The notes below the pieces were generated by a model. The model was not told the DNA's origin. It did no database searches and saw only the letters and a program-made list of their open reading frames with translations. A stretch of 6,459 nt of DNA from Planctomycetaceae bacterium (lineage in GTDB: Bacteria > Planctomycetota > Planctomycetia > Pirellulales > Pirellulaceae), in the NCBI GenBank assembly GCA_003506095.1, contig DNWZ01000775.1, positions 1 to 6,459 on the forward strand, written 5' to 3'. Shown here piece after piece: positions 1 through 5,929 of the stretch. Each line of letters opens with the position of its first letter. Position 1 is the first letter of the stretch. Position numbers and translations under genes: made by a program.

Positions 1-140
1 TGCTGGGCATTTTTGATTGCCGCTTCGCGGTCATTTCGCTCGCCAGTCTTGTCTGAATCACAAGCATCCGCCAGCGGCGACAGAACCTGATTCGTCGCTT
101 TGTCGGGATCGCTAGCCGGGTTTGCGTATTCGTCGATCAA
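1..140 (-). CDS. possible 5' end of a divergent minus-strand gene, unknown product
   Basis: One minus-strand frame stays open from an in-frame stop just upstream (near 150) through to the left edge of the window, about 46 codons. The only usual start codon seen in that frame is a TTG at 140-138. The predicted peptide begins MIDEYANPASDPDKATNQ and is polar and rich in Asp, Asn and Ala, with no recognisable domain. All three plus-strand frames are closed by stops within the first 90 bases or so, so no plus-strand gene runs through here. An ATG in another minus-strand frame at 10-8 could instead be the true start of a gene lying mostly outside the window, in which case this stretch would be intergenic. 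I do not recognise the product, and the call rests only on the open frame and the divergent arrangement. Confidence 0.3.
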   Translation of the reverse strand, partial: MIDEYANPASDPDKATNQVLSPLADACDSDKTGERNDREAAIKNAQ

Positions 141-202
141 GGGGTCAGCCTAGCGCCGGTGGCAAAGAAACGGAGAAAATCTTAGATCGGAGTAAAAAAA
201 GC

Positions 203-232
203 TTGCTAAGCCATTTATACATTGTGTATAAA
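203..232 (+). promoter_or_regulatory. candidate promoter for the GAF-HlyD/M50 cluster
   Basis: TTGCTA (203-208) and TATAAA (227-232), separated by 18 bases, resemble -35 and -10 hexamers of a housekeeping sigma factor. The -10 sits within the right arm of the inverted repeat, so a protein bound to the repeat would be expected to block or alter transcription. Because of the symmetry a TATAAA also occurs on the minus strand (219-214), but I see no good minus-strand -35. A start near 239 would leave a leader of roughly 180 bases before the chosen ATG. Confidence 0.35.
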
Positions 233-235
233 TGG
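211..235. promoter_or_regulatory. perfect 11-bp inverted repeat, candidate operator
   Basis: The arms CCATTTATACA (211-221) and TGTATAAATGG (225-235) are exact reverse complements separated by TTG. The symmetry extends to 208-238 if one G-T mismatch is allowed. The flanking region appears divergent: a possible minus-strand gene starts near 140 and the plus-strand cluster starts at 418. A transcription terminator is therefore an unlikely reading, since no gene appears to end here. The stem is AT-rich, also unlike a typical intrinsic terminator, although TTTTC follows it. The spacing and symmetry suit a dimeric DNA-binding regulator. No regulator gene is visible in the window, and the regulator family cannot be named from the site alone. 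Confidence 0.5.
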
Positions 236-356
236 TTTTCTAGTCGAGAAGTTGCCGATTTTGCCGTTTCGGTGGGCGCTGTTTCGTGAACTTGCACGTT
301 ACGGCCTAATTGAAGTGGCACTTTTGCGGCCACCTTTTGTACGGTAACGCTTTCGT

Positions 357-371
357 GCGGAAAGTTTCCGC
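357..371. repeat. short perfect inverted repeat in the leader
   Basis: GCGGAAA (357-363) and TTTCCGC (365-371) are exact reverse complements around a single G, 46 bases before the first start codon. With a one-base centre it would be a poor RNA hairpin unless its inner pairs open, so a DNA site for a dimeric protein is the likelier use if it is functional. It may also be chance. Confidence 0.25.
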
Positions 372-417
372 TAGTGTCGAAGTCTGTCATGGTCCTTGCC
401 CCACTCGTGAAACGCCG

Positions 418-2463
418 ATGACGGTCAACCAACAAACGGTCGAAGAAACCAAACAGCAGATCCGCGGTTTGGTCAATGAAATCGCGGCGCTTGCAAAGAG
501 CGGTGCCACAGCGGAAGAGTTTTATCCGGAGTTTTTGCAGCGGATTGTGACGGCGCTGGCCGCTGCGGGCGGTGCGGTTTGGCTGTTGGACGAAGACCGG
601 CAATTGCGATTGCAGTACCAGATCAATGCCGAACCGACGGTCTTGGCTGGTGATGGTGAAGACTCGCTACGTCATTCGCGTTTGATTCGCCGAGTCGCAC
701 AGACCGGTCAATCCTTGCTGGTGCCACCCTATTCTGGCACCACTGACGGCGACGCCGAAGGGAACCCGACGCGTTACCTGTTGGTACTGGCTCCACTGAA
801 GCATGATGGCAATGCTGATGGCTTGATCGAAGTGTTCCAGCGCCCAGACACCGCGCCTGAAACGCAGAAGGGTTACGTCCGATTTCTTCAGCAGATGTGT
901 GAGCTTGCTGCCGATTGGTTGCGGAGCCAAAAGTTGCGGCTGTTTACTGACCGCCAAGTTTTGTGGCAGCAGGCCGATTCATTCGCCCGTGCGGCGCACG
1001 AATCGCTGGACCTTAAGGAAACGGCATACATCGTCGCTAATGAAGGGCGTCGCTTGGTAGGGTGCGACCGGGTCAGTGTCGCGATCAAACGTGGCAACAA
1101 GTGTCGCGTGATGGCGATCAGTGGCCAGGATACGATTGAGAATCGTTCGAATATTGTGTCGGCGTTGAACACACTGGCAACTCGCGTCGTTGCCGCGGGC
1201 GAGCCGCTGTGGCATGACGGTACGACCGAAGATTTGCCGCCTCAGATCGAAGAAGCTTTAGAAGAATACGTCGACTTGTCTTATGGTCGCAACATTGCAG
1301 TGCTACCGCTGCGCGAGCCGCATCGTGGCGGGCAGGAGCAACAAGGTGCGGCCGGGCAAGTCGATCGCGACAACGCGCACCGTGGTGAAGTGATCGGCGC
1401 GTTGATTGTTGAACAGATTGAGAGCGACTTGCCGGCCGAAATTTTCCGTGCTCGTGTCGATCTGGTGTATGAGCATGGGACACGTGCGATCGCTAATTCG
1501 CTTTCGCACAGCAATCTGTTCATGATGCCGGTTTGGAAAACACTCGGCAAAGCGACCGACTTGTTTCGTGGTCGTGCGCTGCCAAAAACCATCGCGGTGT
1601 TGACTGCGTTGGCGGTGATCAGTCTAGGGATGATCTTCGTTCCGCTGGAACTGCAATTGGAAGCCGAAGGGAAACTAGAGCCCGACGCTCGTCGTGAAGT
1701 ATTCGCCCCCATTGATGGTGAAGTGATCGAGGTGTTGGTTGATCACTCGGCAAAAGTCGACGTGGGAACACCGCTGGTGAAACTGCGGAACCGACAACTC
1801 GAAATGGAAATGACCGAACTGTTGGGTCAAATCCGCACGACGACTGCGGAGTTTGAACGAGTCCGTAAGGTACTGGGCGAGCGAAGGTCGCTTGAGCCCA
1901 ACGAACAGAAACAATTGCAAGGGGAAGAATTCGAGTTTCGCGTCCGCCTGGAAGCGTTGCGAGAGAAACTCGCTTTGCAGAAAGAACGCGAGGAACAATT
2001 AACGATTTGTTCCCCGATCCAGGGTACCGTGATGAGCTGGGATGTCGAAAAGACACTCCGCAGCCGTCCGATCATGACCGGTCAAGTGCTGATGGAGATT
2101 GCTGATTTGAGTCAGCCCTTGCATTTGGAAGTGAACATGCCTGACAAACGGATGGGGCACTTGGATAAGCGAATCCGAGAACTCGATCAACCGACTTTGC
2201 CCGTTCGTTATGTACTTGCAACGCACCCAGACGAACCGATGTTGGCCGAATTGCCCAGATCCGAAATCCAGCTTCGTGCACAGGTTGATGCCGAGCAAGG
2301 GTCAACGGTCAAGATGCGAGCGATCCCCGATCGTGAACAGCTTGAAAAACGTTCACCGCGACCCGGTGCGAAGGTAATTGCGAATGTTCAATGTGGCAAA
2401 CGTGCAGCGGGTTTTGTCCTGTTTCACGAAGTCTATGAATGGCTGTGTAAGTTCTTGTTTTAG
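418..2463 (+). CDS. tandem-GAF, membrane-anchored HlyD-family adaptor protein (681 aa)
   Basis: This appears to be a one-pass inner-membrane protein coupling a cytoplasmic sensor to a periplasmic adaptor. Residues about 20-165 and 195-335 look like two GAF domains; the second contains GCDRVSVAIKRG near 215 and ends GEVIGALIVEQIES. A hydrophobic segment at about 391-408 follows the basic stretch FRGRALPK, placing the N-terminus inside and the C-terminus in the periplasm. A HlyD-like split biotinyl/lipoyl domain follows: first half 427-458 (APIDGEVIEVLVDHSAKVDVG), charged helical hairpin about 459-527, second half from 528 (SPIQGTVMS), then a beta-barrel part and an RPG (648-650) before an aromatic tail ending WLCKFLF. 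I chose ATG 418 because upstream residues from TTG 310 look non-coding. The ATG has no clear Shine-Dalgarno. The second GAF holds a Gly/Gln-rich loop (about 301-322). GAF ligand and adaptor partner are unknown. Confidence 0.88.
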   Translation: MTVNQQTVEETKQQIRGLVNEIAALAKSGATAEEFYPEFLQRIVTALAAAGGAVWLLDEDRQLRLQYQINAEPTVLAGDGEDSLRHSRLIRRVAQTGQSLLVPPYSGTTDGDAEGNPTRYLLVLAPLKHDGNADGLIEVFQRPDTAPETQKGYVRFLQQMCELAADWLRSQKLRLFTDRQVLWQQADSFARAAHESLDLKETAYIVANEGRRLVGCDRVSVAIKRGNKCRVMAISGQDTIENRSNIVSALNTLATRVVAAGEPLWHDGTTEDLPPQIEEALEEYVDLSYGRNIAVLPLREPHRGGQEQQGAAGQVDRDNAHRGEVIGALIVEQIESDLPAEIFRARVDLVYEHGTRAIANSLSHSNLFMMPVWKTLGKATDLFRGRALPKTIAVLTALAVISLGMIFVPLELQLEAEGKLEPDARREVFAPIDGEVIEVLVDHSAKVDVGTPLVKLRNRQLEMEMTELLGQIRTTTAEFERVRKVLGERRSLEPNEQKQLQGEEFEFRVRLEALREKLALQKEREEQLTICSPIQGTVMSWDVEKTLRSRPIMTGQVLMEIADLSQPLHLEVNMPDKRMGHLDKRIRELDQPTLPVRYVLATHPDEPMLAELPRSEIQLRAQVDAEQGSTVKMRAIPDREQLEKRSPRPGAKVIANVQCGKRAAGFVLFHEVYEWLCKFLF

Positions 2464-2495
2464 GTGTCGTTTTCGGTCTCGCTGCTCACAATTCT

Positions 2496-2501
2496 TATAA
2501 T
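2496..2501 (+). promoter_or_regulatory. candidate internal -10 box (TATAAT)
   Basis: A consensus TATAAT lies in the 69-base gap between the first and second genes. Nothing at 16-18 bases upstream resembles TTGACA well (TTCGGT at 2472-2477 matches only two positions), so any promoter here would be weak or activator-dependent. A start about seven bases downstream would fall near 2508, at the base of the hairpin at 2507-2522. Confidence 0.3.
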
Positions 2502-2506
2502 CCATG

Positions 2507-2522
2507 CTGGGTTTATGCCCAG
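2507..2522 (+). promoter_or_regulatory. small hairpin overlapping the ribosome binding site of the second gene
   Basis: CTGGG (2507-2511) pairs exactly with CCCAG (2518-2522) around a six-base loop. The 3' arm takes in the first two bases of the AGGAG Shine-Dalgarno (2521-2525) that serves ATG 2533 at a 7-base spacing, or ATG 2530 at 4 bases. Five pairs is a modest stem, so any effect on translation would be mild. Confidence 0.3.
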
Positions 2523-2532
2523 GAGCCTTATG

Positions 2533-3471
2533 ATGCGACGCATGTCCAAGGTCACTTCGATAACATTGCTAGTTTCCGCGTCTCTTGTGGGAGATTGGGT
2601 ATTTGCGCAACCACCACAATCCAATGGGCTTGAGTTGCGTGCAGAGAATTGCATTGTAAAAACGATACAAAGCATACGTGTCCCAGCGATCGCCGAGGGC
2701 CAAATCACCGAGATGTTGGCCGTTGAAGGGTCGAACGTAACCAAGGGTCATTTGTTGGCGGTCTTAGATGACACGCAAGCAAAGTTGGCTTTGGACTTGC
2801 GAAAAGCGGAGGAGCGTGAAGCGGAACTCAACGCATTGAATGATGTCAATTACCGCGACGCCGAAAACAGTGAGCGATCGGCGAAGGCCGAAGCGGAAGC
2901 TTACAAAGAGTTACGTCGCCAAGGCGCAGTTCCCTACTGGGAAATGGAAAAGAAGATTCTAGAGGCCGATCGAGCCACTTTGAGAATCGAGTTGGCACAG
3001 TTGCAGCAAGATGTTGCGAAAGTTCAGTACATTGCCAAGCGATCCGAACGTGCGTTGGCGGAATACGAACTGACCCGTCGTCAGGTGATCGCACCATTTG
3101 GCGGATTCGTCGAAAATCGCATGGCACAGCTAGGTGAATGGGTTCAGCCCGGTTCGCCGATCGTGCAACTGGTTCAGCTTGATAAATTGCGAGTGGAAGG
3201 CGACATCGACGCGCTTGGGTATCCAGGAAAGATCACGCGCGGCACCCCAGTGAAGGTCATGATTTATGCCAACAGCCGACGCACAGGAGCTTCAGCGGCC
3301 GACGCCATTTCGGTCGATGCCAAGATCGGCTTCGTGAGCAGCGAAATCGACCTGAACCATCGATATCGAATTTGGGTAGAGGTCGAAAATCAACAAGTCG
3401 GAGATGAATGGGTATTCAAACCAGGCATGGAAGCTGACATTCAAGTCTTTCCGTCAAGCGTCGTGAATTAA
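2533..3471 (+). CDS. secreted periplasmic adaptor, HlyD/RND membrane-fusion family (312 aa)
   Basis: A soluble periplasmic bridge protein of the membrane-fusion family, presumably partnering the two membrane-anchored adaptors of the same cluster. Residues 1-25 form a signal peptide: basic MRRMSK start, hydrophobic core, cleavage expected after VFA-25. Residues 50-80 (VPAIAEGQITEMLAVEGSNVTKGHLLAVLDD) are the first half of the biotinyl/lipoyl-like domain. Residues 81-182 are a long Glu/Lys/Arg/Ala-rich helical hairpin, and 183-215 (VIAPFGGFVENRMAQLGEWVQPGSPI) the second half. A beta-barrel follows and ends near FKPGMEADIQVF. The frame opens at GTG 2464, directly after the previous stop, but that would place 23 residues before the signal peptide. 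AGGAG at 2521-2525 supports ATG 2533, with ATG 2530 (313 aa) almost equally good. No TM besides the signal peptide and no lipobox cysteine are seen. It is too short to carry a pump domain. Confidence 0.87.
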   Translation: MRRMSKVTSITLLVSASLVGDWVFAQPPQSNGLELRAENCIVKTIQSIRVPAIAEGQITEMLAVEGSNVTKGHLLAVLDDTQAKLALDLRKAEEREAELNALNDVNYRDAENSERSAKAEAEAYKELRRQGAVPYWEMEKKILEADRATLRIELAQLQQDVAKVQYIAKRSERALAEYELTRRQVIAPFGGFVENRMAQLGEWVQPGSPIVQLVQLDKLRVEGDIDALGYPGKITRGTPVKVMIYANSRRTGASAADAISVDAKIGFVSSEIDLNHRYRIWVEVENQQVGDEWVFKPGMEADIQVFPSSVVN

Positions 3472-3479
3472 GCTAGGTT

Positions 3480-5711
3480 ATGGCCACACTTGCCGAATCG
3501 CTTGTCAGCAGTTCATCGCGACCGCTGACGGTTCGAAAACGCCCCGACTTAACCGCCAGCCGTCACCATTACCAGGGGACGGGTTATTGGGTGGTTAAGG
3601 AACCGGTGGGTTTGCAATATTTTCGTTTTCACGACGAAGAGTATTTTATTCTCGGATTGCTGGACGGTCACGTCAGTCTGCAGCAAATCAAAGACGGATT
3701 TGAGCAGCGTTTCGCACCGCAGAAGATTACTTTTGGTGATCTGCAACAATTCATTGGTATGTTGCACCGCAGCGGTTTGGTAATCAGTAACGCGCCGGGA
3801 CAAGGCAAGGCACTTAAGGTCCGTGGGCAGACCAAGAAACGGAAAGAATTGGTCGGAAAGTTCACGAACATCTTTGCCATCCGCTTTCGCGGATTCGACC
3901 CCGAGCGAATTTTAAACTTTCTGATTCCTTGGTTTGGCTGGATCTTTACGGTACCGGCATTGATTTGTTTCTCGTTGTTCTTCCTGTCCGCTGCGTTATT
4001 GCTCGGTTCGCAGTACGACACTGTCTATGCTCGCCTGCCCTCCTTTCATCAATTTTTCGCAGCCGACCGGTGGTTGTACCTTGGCGCGACCATGGCACTG
4101 GTAAAAGTGCTGCATGAGTTCGGGCACGGCCTCAGTTGCAAGAAGTTTGGCGGTGAGTGTCACGAGATCGGAGCGATGTTGCTGGTCTTTACGCCGTGCT
4201 TGTATTGTAATGTTTCCGACTCCTGGATGTTGCCCAATAAATGGAAACGTGTTTGGATTGGCGCGGCGGGTATTTATGTTGAACTGATCCTCGCTGCAGT
4301 TGCCGCATACGTGTGGTATTTTTCCGAACCCGGTTTGCTGAACGATCTATGCTTGAACATGATGTTCTTGAATTTGGTCAGTACGATTCTCGTCAACGGC
4401 AATCCACTGTTGCGTTTTGACGGGTACTACATCTTGATGGATGCGTTGGAGATTCCAAACTTACGACAAAAGGCAACGGAAGTCCTGAAGCGTTGGTTTC
4501 AGAAAACGTGTCTCGGATTAGAGCTGCAGGATGATCCGTTCTTGCCCAAGCGGAATCAAGCGTTGTTTGCAATCTATACAGTTGCAAGCGTGATCTATCG
4601 CTGGGTGGTTGTATTCTCGATTTGTTGGTTTTTGATCCAGGTTCTGGAACCCTATGGCTTGCAGTCGCTCGGTCGCATGTTCGCCGTCGCCGGGTTCGCC
4701 GGCCTGATCGCTCAGCCCGTGATTCAAACGTGGAAGTTCATCCGTACTCCTGGAAGGCTTGCCAAAGTGAAACGTCGCCCTCTGTTCGCTTCTTTAGGGA
4801 TCCTCGCGGCAGCGATTGCCGCCGTGATTTATATCCCATTGCCTTATCGAATTCACACCGCATTTGAAATCCGGCCTACCCGCGCAGGTTCGGTTTATGC
4901 AGGTGTACCTGGCCAGATCATTCGCACCGTTAAAGCGGGTACGGAGGTTCGCGCCGGCGACGAACTTGCGGTCTTGCGAAACCTTGACTTGAATCTAAGG
5001 TTGACCGAGTTGATCGGCCAAGAGAAAGAAGCCGTCGCGAAACTGCGCAACTTGCAACTTCGTTCGCGCGCCGACGAAACGCTGAAGGCTCAACTAGAAA
5101 CGCAGGTCGAATTGATACAATCGTTGCGCCAGTTGCAAGAGCGGACACGAGAAGAAATCGGCCGTTTGGTGGTTGTTGCCAAACGTGATGGCGTTGTTAT
5201 TCCGCCGCCTGAAAAAGAAGCACAAGGCGGCGATGGTCGATTGCCGGGTTGGACCGGGTCGCCGCTTGCCGAACGAAATCGCGGAGCGCTTTTAACGGCG
5301 GAAGATCTGATCTGTGAAATCGGTTCGCCGACGGAACTGGAAGCGGTTTTGATCGTTGACCAAGGCGACGTTCAATTGGTCGACGTGGGCCAGTGGGTCG
5401 ATATGAAGTTAGAATCTAGTCGCATTGACACCTTCTCAGGAACGATCGCAGAGAAGTCACAGACCGAGATCCGCAGTACATCGGCTTCCCTTGCGCTGCA
5501 GACTGGGGGCGACTTACAAACGGAGATCGACCCTCAGACCGGTCAAGCCAAGCCGCGAAATGTTTCTTATCAAGTCCGCGTGCCGCTGGATAATGTCGAT
5601 GTGCCGCTGAGGCCTGGATATCGTGGCGTCGCTAAGATTCATGCCGAACCTATGTCGCTGGGTCAACGGTTCTGGCGTTTTGTCGCTAAGACATTCAACT
5701 TCGATTTCTAG
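3480..5711 (+). CDS. PqqD-like / M50 zinc metalloprotease / HlyD adaptor fusion membrane protein (743 aa)
   Basis: A polytopic membrane protein predicted to be a site-2-type zinc protease fused to an adaptor. Residues about 20-103 resemble a PqqD-like peptide-binding domain (LLDGHVSLQQIKDGF ... MLHRSGLV). HEFGH at 212-216 supplies two zinc ligands and the catalytic Glu213; NGNPLLRFDGYY (306-317) supplies the third ligand, Asp314. Between them lies PCLYCNVSDSW (239-249). Hydrophobic segments lie near 151-175, 197-219, 231-246, 258-278, 289-305, 360-386, 398-418 and 435-455. After KRRP (431-434) and the last segment, the C-terminal part should be periplasmic: biotinyl-like half 471-501, helical hairpin about 503-562, second half from 563 (VVVAKRDGVVIPP), barrel, RPG 711-713 and an aromatic tail. 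All catalytic residues are present, so it is probably active. ATG 3480 lies 8 bases after the previous stop without a good Shine-Dalgarno, suggesting translational coupling. Substrate unknown. Confidence 0.9.
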   Translation: MATLAESLVSSSSRPLTVRKRPDLTASRHHYQGTGYWVVKEPVGLQYFRFHDEEYFILGLLDGHVSLQQIKDGFEQRFAPQKITFGDLQQFIGMLHRSGLVISNAPGQGKALKVRGQTKKRKELVGKFTNIFAIRFRGFDPERILNFLIPWFGWIFTVPALICFSLFFLSAALLLGSQYDTVYARLPSFHQFFAADRWLYLGATMALVKVLHEFGHGLSCKKFGGECHEIGAMLLVFTPCLYCNVSDSWMLPNKWKRVWIGAAGIYVELILAAVAAYVWYFSEPGLLNDLCLNMMFLNLVSTILVNGNPLLRFDGYYILMDALEIPNLRQKATEVLKRWFQKTCLGLELQDDPFLPKRNQALFAIYTVASVIYRWVVVFSICWFLIQVLEPYGLQSLGRMFAVAGFAGLIAQPVIQTWKFIRTPGRLAKVKRRPLFASLGILAAAIAAVIYIPLPYRIHTAFEIRPTRAGSVYAGVPGQIIRTVKAGTEVRAGDELAVLRNLDLNLRLTELIGQEKEAVAKLRNLQLRSRADETLKAQLETQVELIQSLRQLQERTREEIGRLVVVAKRDGVVIPPPEKEAQGGDGRLPGWTGSPLAERNRGALLTAEDLICEIGSPTELEAVLIVDQGDVQLVDVGQWVDMKLESSRIDTFSGTIAEKSQTEIRSTSASLALQTGGDLQTEIDPQTGQAKPRNVSYQVRVPLDNVDVPLRPGYRGVAKIHAEPMSLGQRFWRFVAKTFNFDF

Positions 5712-5844
5712 GCACTGCGTTGCGACGGCGCGCCCTTTGCCACTGACGCTTGACGCACTGAGCAGTCGCCGACACCGGGACTGCGGTTTGGGGCGACCGT
5801 CAGGACAGTGGGATGCACCGCTATCGGATGGCTTCGCTTTGACC

Positions 5845-5860
5845 GACAAACGGTTTTGTC
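5845..5860 (+). terminator. weak hairpin, possible terminator of the cluster
   Basis: GACAAA (5845-5850) pairs exactly with TTTGTC (5855-5860) around the tetraloop CGGT, 133 bases after the M50 stop codon. The stem is short and AT-rich and no T-tract follows, so intrinsic termination is only a possibility. Confidence 0.2.
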
Positions 5861-5870
5861 TGCCTGTGAT

Positions 5871-5890
5871 TATCGACCAACCAGTCGATA
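5871..5890 (+). repeat. 7-bp hairpin before the sigma-factor gene
   Basis: TATCGAC (5871-5877) pairs exactly with GTCGATA (5884-5890) around CAACCA. It lies 40 bases before the candidate ATG of the sigma gene and could be part of a termination region or a protein-binding site. No T-tract follows. Confidence 0.25.
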
Positions 5891-5929
5891 GACGACTTCG
5901 ATGAAAGTGTCGATCCACTTGACTTTGCG

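Larger units (their letters stand above)
141..417. other. intergenic region upstream of the GAF-HlyD/M50 cluster
   Basis: This stretch of about 280 bases has no convincing gene. It is locally AT-rich around 181-240, unlike the flanking coding DNA, and holds a perfect inverted repeat (211-235), promoter-like hexamers and a smaller palindrome (357-371). An open plus-strand frame begins at TTG 310 and joins the first gene. Its extra 36 residues (MKWHFCGHLLYGN...) are Cys/His-rich, have no ribosome binding site and do not look like the start of a GAF protein, so I treat 310-417 as leader. A near-perfect 9-base tandem repeat (TTGCCGATT then TTGCCGTTT, 252-269) also lies here and may be chance. Confidence 0.6.
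418..5711 (+). other. putative three-gene operon: GAF-HlyD, periplasmic adaptor, PqqD-M50-HlyD
   Basis: Three same-strand genes follow each other with gaps of 69 and 8 bases, and no terminator-like structure with a T-tract lies between them. All three products contain a HlyD-type split biotinyl/lipoyl-like domain with an intervening helical hairpin. The hairpins span about 65-70, 100 and 60 residues respectively. The tight spacing and shared domain support co-transcription and a common envelope complex. A candidate internal promoter before the second gene could uncouple the last two genes from the first. Confidence 0.75.
5712..5929. other. intergenic region between the cluster and the sigma-factor gene
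   Basis: About 220 bases without a supported gene. A plus-strand frame runs open through it to a TGA at 5902-5904, but it begins inside the M50 gene in another frame and encodes no recognisable protein. Two small hairpins at 5845-5860 and 5871-5890 are the only structures seen. No good promoter for the sigma gene is evident: TTGACT at 5919-5924 lies just before the ATG and has no -10 at the right distance. Confidence 0.6.

Noticed and set aside
208..240. Palindrome at 211-235 as an intrinsic terminator
   Set aside because: The stem is AT-rich, the following T-run is only four bases, and no gene on either strand appears to end there.
310..417. 36-residue N-terminal extension of the GAF protein from TTG 310
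   Set aside because: The extension is Cys/His-rich, has no ribosome binding site and does not resemble a GAF N-terminus; ATG 418 begins a natural polar helix.
145..603. 152-residue minus-strand open frame across the leader and the first gene
   Set aside because: It lies antisense to the GAF region, has no recognisable domain, and its composition looks like the complement of real coding DNA.
2464..2532. GTG 2464 as the start of the soluble adaptor
   Set aside because: It would put 23 residues in front of a good signal peptide, whereas AGGAG stands at proper spacing before ATG 2533.
5623..5904. 93-residue plus-strand frame as a possible small peptide precursor after the M50 gene
   Set aside because: It starts inside the M50 gene in another frame, is Arg-rich with no leader/core pattern, and no ribosome binding site is seen.
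5919..5924. TTGACT as a -35 box for the sigma-factor gene
   Set aside because: It lies too close to the start codon and no -10-like hexamer follows at 16-18 bases.
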